Shown here: piece by piece, positions 15,447 through 22,403 of the stretch | Layout: each line of letters begins with the position of its first letter | Numbering within the stretch: the stretch's first letter is position 1 | NCBI GenBank assembly: GCA_002315285.1 | Contig: DCGR01000096.1 | Location: 3,032-26,673, forward strand | From: Bacteroides sp. UBA1773 | GTDB taxonomy: Bacteria > Bacteroidota > Bacteroidia > Bacteroidales > Bacteroidaceae | Direction: 5' to 3' | DNA: 23,642 nucleotides | Translations under genes and position numbers: made by a program | Notes under the pieces: model-generated | The model's database searches: none | What the model saw: only the letters and a program-made list of their open reading frames with translations | Told to the model about the DNA's origin: nothing

Positions 15447-16139
15447 GTGCAACGTAAGTGGAATTCATACAAATTATTGATAGCCATGCTATTATTCATG
15501 GGAAAGCTGTCATTGTCTGCTCAAGAGGTCAATACTGCACTCAAGACCGACAGCGCGGCTTTCTTCCTGCCTTTGCCTGTTGATTCCATCTCACTCGCTC
15601 ACGAAGCCGACTCATTAGCCCATCATACGGCACTTTCCAAAGGAAAATTCATTCCCAATTCGGCACGTTCCACATGGCTCGCATTGGTTTTCCCCGGTGG
15701 AGGACAAATTTATAATCGCAAGTATTGGAAACTTCCCATCATCTATGGTGGCTTTGTCGGTTGCATCTATGCACTTTCGTGGAATGGAGGCATGTACAAC
15801 GACTATTCACAGGCTTATCTCGACCTGATGGACGACAATCCAAACACCAAAAGCTATGAGGATTTTCTGCCTCGTGGCACCAGTATCGAAGGCAATGAGG
15901 ACTATTATAAGAAACTATTCAAGAATCGTAAGGACTTGTATAGACGTCAACGCGACTTAAGTGTCATTGCGATGATCGGTGTTTATGTACTTTCGGTGAT
16001 TGATGCCTATGTCGATGCCGAATTGTCAAATTTCGACATTTCGAAGGACCTGTCCATGAAAGTGCAACCTGCAGTGTTCAATAATGGTCGGAATTCCTCA
16101 TCCAGCAGCATAGGATTGCATTGTAGTCTCACCTTTTAG
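15447..16139 (+). CDS. DUF5683 family membrane protein
   Basis: A 230-residue protein of the Bacteroidetes DUF5683 family; function unknown. The start is a GTG at 15447, 2 nt after parB; it gives a basic N-terminus (QRKWNSYK) and a signal peptide cleaved around Ala25 (SLSAQE). An ATG at 15486 would shorten the signal. The conserved core is FPGGGQIYNRKYWKLPIIYG (82-101), followed by hydrophobic segments at about 96-111 and 171-188. The fixed place between parB and a lytic transglycosylase gene hints at a role in envelope growth or division, but that is only inference from position. Confidence 0.8.
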   Translation: MQRKWNSYKLLIAMLLFMGKLSLSAQEVNTALKTDSAAFFLPLPVDSISLAHEADSLAHHTALSKGKFIPNSARSTWLALVFPGGGQIYNRKYWKLPIIYGGFVGCIYALSWNGGMYNDYSQAYLDLMDDNPNTKSYEDFLPRGTSIEGNEDYYKKLFKNRKDLYRRQRDLSVIAMIGVYVLSVIDAYVDAELSNFDISKDLSMKVQPAVFNNGRNSSSSSIGLHCSLTF

Positions 16140-16171
16140 TCATTCACATGTAGCTTCCTGGAATTTTCGTC

Positions 16172-17425
16172 ATGCAAAACAGAATCACTTTTCTCGTCTC
16201 GTTATCGTTGTTTGTCATTCTGATGGCTCAAGCACAGGAAGCTGTCATCGTGCCCAACGACAGTACGTTCATGCCGGAAAGTTTTCAAGCCAATTATGAC
16301 AGCCTGTATGTTGACTGGATTTCACGCCATCATATCAGCATGGGCGATGTGGATGTCCCAGCCACCGTTAATGACGAACAACTTGTCGATTCCCTTCTAA
16401 TAGACCGTTTACAACGGATTCCCACAACTTTGGAGCTGCCCTACAATGAGGATGTCCATAAATACATCGAATATTATGCCATGCGCATTCCCCAAAAGGT
16501 GTCAGTCATGTTGGGCGCGTATAATTTTTATGCACCGATTATTGAGGAAGCCTTAGGCCGTTATGACCTGCCATTGGAACTGAAATACCTGCCCATTGTC
16601 GAGTCGGGATTGAATCCCAAGGCACGATCGCGTGCAGGCGCCGTTGGGTTATGGCAGTTTATGATACGTACGGCCAAGATATACGGGATGACCTCCAACA
16701 CATTAGTCGATGAACGTCAGGATCCCGTGAAGTCAACTGACGCGGCAGCCCGCATGCTCAGCGACCTGTACAACATCTACCAGGATTGGAATTTGGTGCT
16801 GGCAGCCTACAACTGTGGCGCTGGAAACGTGAACAAAGCCATCAGACGTGCCGGAGGGAAAACGGACTTCTGGCAAATTTATGCACGGCTACCCCGTGAG
16901 ACGAGAGGCTATGTGCCAGCATTCATCGCTGCCACCTACATCATGAACTATTACTGCATTCACGGTATTACCCCTGCCGAATGTACTCTCCCTCTTGCGT
17001 CCGATACGATAATGATTGATCGTGCGTTGCATCTTGAGCAAGTGGCACAGGTATGTCAAATCGATGTGGAGCAGCTTCGCGCGCTCAATCCACAATACCG
17101 GAAAGACATCCTGCCTGGGCAGACACAACCATGCCCACTTCGTGTCCCATCCGCGAAATTAAGTACATTTATCGAATTGCAGGATAGCATATACGCATAT
17201 AAGGCCGATGAACTTGTTTCGAAAAGAGCCGTCGCCAAAATTGAACGTTCTGCAGGAGGAACGCTCACAAAAGGCAAGAACGGTGGACAGTACTATAAGA
17301 TACGTTCGGGTGACACATTGGGAAGCATTGCCAAACGCTTCGGCGTTTCGGTGCGACAGATACAGAAGTTCAATGGCATGACCGGCACCAGACTACGTGC
17401 CGGGCGTTCTATCCGGATCAAATAG
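16172..17425 (+). CDS. mltD: Membrane-bound lytic murein transglycosylase D-like protein with LysM
   Basis: A 417-residue exported enzyme that cleaves peptidoglycan glycan chains. Residues 1-20 are a signal peptide ending in MAQAQ. The SLT domain spans about 112-260 with catalytic Glu144 in LPIVESGLNPKARSRAGAVG, followed by GLWQFM and AAYNCGAGNV (211-220). Residues about 287-326 are a LysM-like segment, and residues 374-417 are a clear LysM (YYKIRSGDTLGSIAKRFGVS), which binds peptidoglycan. No lipobox is seen, unlike E. coli MltD, so it may be soluble in the periplasm. It is 32 nt after the DUF5683 gene and 27 nt before rel, in one transcript. Confidence 0.92.
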   Translation: MQNRITFLVSLSLFVILMAQAQEAVIVPNDSTFMPESFQANYDSLYVDWISRHHISMGDVDVPATVNDEQLVDSLLIDRLQRIPTTLELPYNEDVHKYIEYYAMRIPQKVSVMLGAYNFYAPIIEEALGRYDLPLELKYLPIVESGLNPKARSRAGAVGLWQFMIRTAKIYGMTSNTLVDERQDPVKSTDAAARMLSDLYNIYQDWNLVLAAYNCGAGNVNKAIRRAGGKTDFWQIYARLPRETRGYVPAFIAATYIMNYYCIHGITPAECTLPLASDTIMIDRALHLEQVAQVCQIDVEQLRALNPQYRKDILPGQTQPCPLRVPSAKLSTFIELQDSIYAYKADELVSKRAVAKIERSAGGTLTKGKNGGQYYKIRSGDTLGSIAKRFGVSVRQIQKFNGMTGTRLRAGRSIRIK

Positions 17426-17452
17426 ACTAACATTACAAAATCAGTTGTAGCG

Positions 17453-19729
17453 ATGGACGAAAATAGAATGCTGCAGGAACAACAGGATGAAGAACTTATC
17501 AATAATGAGTTTCAAGATCTGCTTACTGCCTATCTGGCAAGCAAACATCGCAAAAGGATTGAAGTCATCACAAAAGCCTTTACTTTTGCCAAGCAAGCTC
17601 ACCGAGGCATCCGTAGGCGTTCAGGCGAGCCATACATATTGCATCCCATTGCCGTGGCGAAAATCGCATGTTCGGAAATCGGATTGGGTTCCACCTCCAT
17701 TTGTGCGGCCCTGCTTCACGATGTGGTCGAGGACACTGAATATACGGTCGAGGACATTGGCAACCTTTTTGGCGACAAGATTGCACAGATTGTCGATGGA
17801 TTGACAAAAATATCGGGAGGCATCTTTGGCGACCGGGCCTCTGCACAGGCTGAGAACTTCAAGAAACTCTTGCTCACCATGAACGACGACATCAGGGTCA
17901 TTCTGGTGAAAATAGCCGATCGTTTGCACAACATGCGTACTTTGGGTTCCATGATGCCGAACAAGCAATACAAGATTGCGGGCGAGACACTCTATATCTA
18001 CGCGCCCCTGGCCAATAGGCTTGGGTTGAACCGCATAAAGGGCGAGCTGGAAGACCTGAGTTTCAAATACGAACATCCCAACGAGTATGCGCAGATTGAG
18101 GAGAAGCTGAGGATGACCCAAAGCGAGCGCGAAGGGCTTTTCAATGAGTTCACTTCTCCTATCAAGACACAGCTTGACAAGATGGGCATTGACTATCGCA
18201 TCATGGCGCGTGTCAAATCCCCTTATTCCATTTGGAACAAGATGCAGCTGAAGCAGATTCCTTTCGATGAGATTTTCGATATTCTTGCCGTACGCATTGT
18301 GTTCACCCCCAACTCTACCGATGATGAGGTGCAGGATTGTTACGACATATACGTCAATCTGCTCAAGCTCTACACTCCACATCCCGATCGCTTGCGCGAC
18401 TGGGTGACCCAACCGAAATCCAACGGCTATCAATCGCTTCATGTCACCCTGATGAGTAATCAAGGCCGGTGGGTAGAAGTGCAAATACGCAGCGAGCGCA
18501 TGGATGCCATCGCGGAGCAGGGATTCGCCGCTCACTGGAAATACAAGGAGGGTGGAGGTCACGACGACGAAAGTGAGTTGGAGAAATGGCTTCGCACCAT
18601 CAAGGATATTCTTGATGACCCGCAGCCCGATGCGATAGATTTTCTCGATACGATAAAAATGAATCTCTTCGCATCCGAGATTCTGGTGTTCACACCCAAA
18701 GGCGAATTCAAATCCATGCCACAAGGCAGTACCGTACTCGATTTTGCCTTTTCCATACATACATTCCTTGGAAGCCACTGTATAGGAGCAAAAGTCAATC
18801 ATAAACTTGTTCCGATAAGCTACAAGTTGCAAAGTGGCGATCAGGTAGAGATACTCACCTCCAATTCGCAGCACGTACAGCCTGCTTGGATCGGTTTTGC
18901 CACTACCGCCAAGGCAAAGTCGAAGATACAGGCGATTTTGCGTCGTGAGGAACGCTTGGACCAACAAAAGGGTGAGGAAATTGTGGTGCAGTTCCTGAAA
19001 GAGATCAATGTGCCTTACTTGCCCGAAAATGTAAGGAAGCTATGCGTGCTCCACGAGATGAGCAATGCCGAGATGCTGTTCTCTTCGTTGGGAAAAGGAT
19101 TGTTTTCGCTCGATGAAAACGACAGGAATGTGTTTCTCGCCAAATCGGGCAGTGGCTGGAAGCGTATTGTCACTTTTGGCTTGATGAAGAAATCGGGCAA
19201 TGCAAAAACTGCCGACAAGAGTGGCGATGTCGATTCCACAAAGAAGATCAATGGCAAGCAAACATACAAGATAACGCCTGAGAGCATCGAAAAGGAATGT
19301 GTTATTGCCTCATGCTGCAAACCTATTCCAGGCGATGAGGTGTTGGGCATCATTGACACCAATAATCATGTCGTCATCCATAAGCGGCAATGTCACGTAG
19401 CCGCCAAGCTGAAGTCGAGTTTTGGAAATCGTTTGGTCGCAGCCGACTGGGAAACAGGCAAAAGCCTTTTCTTCACAGTCAATCTTTACATCATCGGAAT
19501 TGATGAGGTGGGCATGTTGAACCAAATCACCGACATTATTTCCCGGCAGCTCAATGTCAACATCCACAAGCTTTATATCGATTCCGAAGATGGCATCTTC
19601 GAGGCTCGCATCCAATTGTTTGTGCATGATGTGGCTGATGTGAAAACACTCATCGATAATTTGCGCCATTTGAAAAATGTGCAAAAGGTGGTGCGTGTCG
19701 ATACGTTTGAAAAGCCAATTGATGACTGA
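17453..19729 (+). CDS. rel: Bifunctional (p)ppGpp synthetase/hydrolase, RelA/SpoT family
   Basis: A 758-residue long RSH protein that makes and degrades the stringent-response alarmone (p)ppGpp. The hydrolase domain is intact: His64, HDVVED at 89-94 and KIADRLHNMRTL at 153-164, so hydrolysis is expected. The synthetase domain (about 245-365) has RVKSPYSIWNKM, the FDILAVRIVF strand, and SNGYQSLHVT (323-332). A TGS domain follows at about 407-470 (EILVFTPKGEF...), then a Cys-containing domain (ECVIASCCKPIPGDEVLGIID at 615-635) and a C-terminal ACT domain (about 672-748). It ends the parA group transcript. A bifunctional single Rel, not a RelA/SpoT pair, is likely but not provable here. Confidence 0.95.
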   Translation: MDENRMLQEQQDEELINNEFQDLLTAYLASKHRKRIEVITKAFTFAKQAHRGIRRRSGEPYILHPIAVAKIACSEIGLGSTSICAALLHDVVEDTEYTVEDIGNLFGDKIAQIVDGLTKISGGIFGDRASAQAENFKKLLLTMNDDIRVILVKIADRLHNMRTLGSMMPNKQYKIAGETLYIYAPLANRLGLNRIKGELEDLSFKYEHPNEYAQIEEKLRMTQSEREGLFNEFTSPIKTQLDKMGIDYRIMARVKSPYSIWNKMQLKQIPFDEIFDILAVRIVFTPNSTDDEVQDCYDIYVNLLKLYTPHPDRLRDWVTQPKSNGYQSLHVTLMSNQGRWVEVQIRSERMDAIAEQGFAAHWKYKEGGGHDDESELEKWLRTIKDILDDPQPDAIDFLDTIKMNLFASEILVFTPKGEFKSMPQGSTVLDFAFSIHTFLGSHCIGAKVNHKLVPISYKLQSGDQVEILTSNSQHVQPAWIGFATTAKAKSKIQAILRREERLDQQKGEEIVVQFLKEINVPYLPENVRKLCVLHEMSNAEMLFSSLGKGLFSLDENDRNVFLAKSGSGWKRIVTFGLMKKSGNAKTADKSGDVDSTKKINGKQTYKITPESIEKECVIASCCKPIPGDEVLGIIDTNNHVVIHKRQCHVAAKLKSSFGNRLVAADWETGKSLFFTVNLYIIGIDEVGMLNQITDIISRQLNVNIHKLYIDSEDGIFEARIQLFVHDVADVKTLIDNLRHLKNVQKVVRVDTFEKPIDD

Positions 19730-19777
19730 TGCAACAATGAGCCCGGCATCTATCGGATAATTGCCATAGCACAAGCC

Positions 19778-20023
19778 CTAATCCTTTCTGTCATCATTGT
19801 CCGGTTTGCTGCTTATCCGCCATATTGATGCCAGGATGCCTCCAATGGCCGACTGCATGATGGAGCAAAACACCGAGGGGAGACAGATCATAGGCATGAA
19901 TGTGGGGAAATTGTTTCTTGCCAAGGTCACGGCCAACCCGCCATTTTGCATGCGCATTTCTGAGTGGGAGAAGGCCGTGAAAAAGCAATCCGGACAGAAG
20001 CCCCTCGGAAAGGAAGAGAGCAA
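19778..20023 (-). pseudogene. C-terminal fragment of a bile acid:sodium symporter-like (SBF) gene
   Basis: The stretch 19730-20100 has no intact gene. On the minus strand, an 81-codon frame includes a segment (19817-19954) reading RMQNGGLAVTLARNNF then MPMICLPSVFCSIMQSAIGG and ILASIWR. This matches the pattern at the C-terminal end of SBF-family transporters (GMQN-GLA-LA, then a P-rich hydrophobic helix). Complete family members have about 300 residues and 9-10 membrane segments; only the last one or two remain. Upstream of the match the frame drifts into unrelated sequence and then meets the hsdS end. It is therefore a truncated, probably non-functional relic. The family call rests on memory of the motif. 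Confidence 0.55.
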
Positions 20024-20100
20024 GGCGAGGTTAGAGGCTCTTGTCGAGGAAACGGGCTGTCAGAGAGTTCATCGATTTTTTTGATACAATTCTACGTTGT

Positions 20101-21549
20101 TCAGCTGTCGGTGGTAACGGAATCCAGTTTCCTTTGCGCCTTGTCATATTCCTCCACCAATGGCATCAGCTCCTCTATCTTCGATACAATACGGTGTTGC
20201 TCGGCGAGAGGGGGGAGAGGGAGAACCAAATTTGTCATAGTGTCTGTGCCAACACGAGGCATTTTGATTCCAAACGTAACGCTGTTGATATAATCATCTA
20301 CATAAGTTGATTTTAACATAGTAACTATATATTGATGATTAATACTACCATAGCAATTAAAAGGAACTATTTCAGGAGTACAAATACCATTTTGATGAGC
20401 TACCAAAATTTTTAGAAGGTATGGGCGTAATTTGCTATAAAGGATATTGCCTTTTGAAAAGAAAGTTTTATCTCCAATTGCTTTTCTTTCGCCAACAGTT
20501 TTCATTTGAATGAGGCGACCACCCTTCTCAATATCTTCCAAGTCCAGTTCCCACAAATCCTTATCTGCATTTGCGGCATTTATCTTCTTTTTTGTAGAGG
20601 CATAACTTGAAACCTCCCCCAACCTGCACCACTCCCAACTTTCAGGAATCTCAAACGGCTTCTCCTCGTCACTGATTGGTGTCGTTACGAGGTCTTTCTT
20701 TTTTAGTTTCCCTTGCTTCACGAGTTGTTCTTTCTCGGCCCGGATGCGCTCAAGCAAAACTGAAGCGGGTTCATCGTCGGGATTTTGTGGTACGAGTTTG
20801 CCCATGATAGCCTCTTGAAGAATGCTTTTTTTCAACGCCTCTGGCAATTTCGCATTGAGTTCATCCAGTTCCCTCTGCGCCTTGTCATATTCATCCACCA
20901 ATGGCATCAACTCCTCTATCTTCGATACAATACGGTGTTGCTCGGCGAGAGGAGGGAGAAGGATGGTTGTTTCAAGAATATTGCTCACAGCCAATCCAGG
21001 TTGAGCAGTAGCAGTTGCATACTGATTCAAATTTGAAGCAATTAAGAAGAAATATGCCCACTTTACATTCAATCCACCATAATGGTCAACAACAACTGCA
21101 TGTTCAGTCGCATAAAAATCTCCTGTTGCAATTTTCACATTTCCGCAGAGTGCTCCTTGGCGTCCTATAATGCAATGATTTCCCTGCTGGTTTTTCTTTG
21201 CGATGTAACCTCTAATTCCGTTTCCACCAAAACAAGGATATGGGTGAGTTAAATTAGAATCTAGAGACAATTCATCTGCTTTTATTGTTTTACCCGCTTG
21301 CATCGAGAAAATCTCCCCCAACCTGCACCACTCCCAACTCTCAGGAATCTCAAACGGTTTCTCCTCGTCACTGATTGGTGTCGTTACGAGGTCTTTCTTT
21401 TTTAGTTTCCCTTGCTTCACGAGTTGTTCTTTCTCGGCCCGGATGCGATCAAGCAAAACTGAAGCGGGTTCATCGTCGGCATTCTGCGGCACGAGTTTGC
21501 CTTGGATGGCAAGTTGGAGTATGGAGTTTTTCAGTTGTTTTCCGTTCAT
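20101..21549 (-). CDS. hsdS: Type I restriction-modification specificity subunit
   Basis: A 482-residue HsdS, which sets the DNA sequence recognised by the HsdM/HsdR complex. It contains two half-units in tandem. Each has a conserved helical part (KLVPQN-DDEPASVLL and the EKEQLVKQGKLKKKDL run, residues about 7-66 and 241-298), then a target recognition domain beginning ESWEWCRLGE (TRD1 about 70-199, TRD2 about 302-446), then a second helical part with LPPLAEQHRIVSKIEELMPL (198-217 and 445-464). The two TRDs are unrelated to each other, so recognition should be bipartite. The gene begins 12 nt after the four-helix gene stop codon and is last in the operon. TRD DNA looks more AT-rich than the flanks. 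The C-terminus is short after the last helical repeat, ending VTTDS. Confidence 0.94.
   Translation of the reverse strand: MNGKQLKNSILQLAIQGKLVPQNADDEPASVLLDRIRAEKEQLVKQGKLKKKDLVTTPISDEEKPFEIPESWEWCRLGEIFSMQAGKTIKADELSLDSNLTHPYPCFGGNGIRGYIAKKNQQGNHCIIGRQGALCGNVKIATGDFYATEHAVVVDHYGGLNVKWAYFFLIASNLNQYATATAQPGLAVSNILETTILLPPLAEQHRIVSKIEELMPLVDEYDKAQRELDELNAKLPEALKKSILQEAIMGKLVPQNPDDEPASVLLERIRAEKEQLVKQGKLKKKDLVTTPISDEEKPFEIPESWEWCRLGEVSSYASTKKKINAANADKDLWELDLEDIEKGGRLIQMKTVGERKAIGDKTFFSKGNILYSKLRPYLLKILVAHQNGICTPEIVPFNCYGSINHQYIVTMLKSTYVDDYINSVTFGIKMPRVGTDTMTNLVLPLPPLAEQHRIVSKIEELMPLVEEYDKAQRKLDSVTTDS
20122..20218. repeat. hsdS direct repeat B, copy 1
   Basis: A 97-bp segment matching 20863-20959 with about five mismatches, offset 741 bp (247 codons). 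It encodes the coiled helix after TRD2, with the PLAEQHRIVSKIEELMPL run. Confidence 0.88.
20614..20780. repeat. hsdS direct repeat A, copy 1 (second conserved region)
   Basis: This 167-bp segment matches 21313-21479 with three mismatches by eye, in direct orientation at an offset of 699 bp (233 codons). It encodes the helical linker and the first residues of TRD2. Confidence 0.9.
20863..20959. repeat. hsdS direct repeat B, copy 2
   Basis: Partner of 20122-20218. It encodes the helix after TRD1. Crossover between the B copies would remove 741 bp in frame, leaving an HsdS with only TRD1. Confidence 0.88.
21313..21479. repeat. hsdS direct repeat A, copy 2 (first conserved region)
   Basis: Partner of 20614-20780. 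It encodes residues about 24-79 of HsdS. Crossover between the two copies would remove 699 bp in frame, leaving an HsdS with only the TRD2 domain. Confidence 0.9.
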
Positions 21550-21561
21550 AGTAGTGTTGCA

Positions 21562-22311
21562 TTATCGTAATTTCCGGGTGCCATCGCACTTAGGATAGTC
21601 GGTACATCCCCAGAATGTCTCGCCCTGGTGAATGCCTTTGCGTATGGTGCGCTGGTGCATGGGTGCTCCGCACTTGGGGCATGATGGAGCGCCCTCGGCC
21701 AGTGCCTTCTGCTTCTGAGCAGAGAGTCGTTCCTGTGTCATGTTCTCGGTAAAGCCACCCTCCGCCTTGAAATCGCCCAATCGCTTGTTGATTTGTGCGG
21801 TGAGCAGTTGCTTGACACGTTCGCAGAGCACAATCATCACGCAAGCCGAGTGGATGGAATCCTCTGTACGCAGCAGTGTGGCAAAGCGTGTATATTCCGA
21901 GAGGATGTACTGGCTGATTTCTGCCATATAGTCCTGTGCCAAAGCGGGGGTGTCCCGAAACTGGAAGTTGCGCACCTCCGTGTATCGTCGGTCGTCGGTG
22001 CTCCACATCGTAGCTCCGTTGCGCATGAGCCAGTTGAGGAAGTCCCCCTCCAGTTCGCTTACGCTGGCCCGAGCCACGTCGAGCAGTCGCATTTCCGTCT
22101 CGTAGCTCGTCTGGTGTCGCGATGAGCCCTCGGCTATGTTGGCAGGCACGGTGCGTGCTGCCATCTCCATCTGGTCACGCAGTCGTCCGCAAGGATCCAC
22201 CTTGTAGTCCACAAAACGCCTGCAGAAGCTCTGGGTAGCCAGTTGCAGCACATTGCCCAATCGCCACGTGAGGAGCGACATGTAGCCATTGACGGAATGG
22301 ATGTTGATCAT
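21562..22311 (-). CDS. Four-helix-bundle (IVP/Avd-like) protein with C-terminal topoisomerase-type zinc finger
   Basis: A 249-residue protein between hsdM and hsdS in the same direction. Residues about 15-95 carry the S23/IVP four-helix signature: AARTVPANIAEGSSRHQTSY at 51-70, then EMRLLDVARASVSELEGDFL. This fold is also used by Avd, the accessory protein of diversity-generating retroelements, though no reverse transcriptase is here. Residues 120-200 are a further helical region. Residues 208-249 are a topoisomerase-like C4 zinc finger, with Cys211, Cys214, Cys236 and Cys242 (CPKC...GCTDYPKC), which usually binds single-stranded DNA or RNA. I recall related proteins named 'four helix bundle suffix domain' near type I systems in Bacteroidetes, but have not checked. 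Its role is unknown. The start at 22311 lies just past a T-rich stretch and a repeat array. The gene is visibly more GC-rich than hsdS TRDs. Confidence 0.8.
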   Translation of the reverse strand: MINIHSVNGYMSLLTWRLGNVLQLATQSFCRRFVDYKVDPCGRLRDQMEMAARTVPANIAEGSSRHQTSYETEMRLLDVARASVSELEGDFLNWLMRNGATMWSTDDRRYTEVRNFQFRDTPALAQDYMAEISQYILSEYTRFATLLRTEDSIHSACVMIVLCERVKQLLTAQINKRLGDFKAEGGFTENMTQERLSAQKQKALAEGAPSCPKCGAPMHQRTIRKGIHQGETFWGCTDYPKCDGTRKLR

Positions 22312-22323
22312 TTTTTTTATTTT

Positions 22324-22403
22324 TTTTCGAATTTTCGAGTTTTCGAGTTTTCGAGTTTTCGAGTTTTCGAATTATCGGGTTATCGAGTTATCGGGATTTC
22401 GGG
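22324..22403. repeat. Tandem array of about ten 8-bp repeats at the hsdM 3' end
   Basis: Ten octamers run head to tail: one TTTTCGAA, four TTTTCGAG, one TTTTCGAA, then TTATCGGG, TTATCGAG, TTATCGGG and ATTTCGGG. The perfect copies are at 22332-22363 and divergence grows toward hsdM. The hsdM stop codon (22388-22390) lies inside the array, and the four-helix gene starts 12 bp beyond the other edge. Perfect short tandem repeats of this type change copy number by slippage. Confidence 0.92.

Noticed and set aside
17621..18967. 448-codon open frame antisense to rel
   Set aside because: It lies wholly within rel, has no family-like motifs, and arises from rel's codon choice; rel is fully supported by domains.
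19797..20084. 95-codon plus-strand frame after rel
   Set aside because: It is opposite the symporter-like fragment, whose hydrophobic pattern is the more convincing reading.
21562..22311. Diversity-generating retroelement, suggested by the Avd-like fold
   Set aside because: No reverse transcriptase, template repeat or variable repeat is visible nearby; the IVP fold alone is common.
22324..22403. CRISPR array
   Set aside because: The unit is 8 bp with no spacers; it is a simple tandem repeat.
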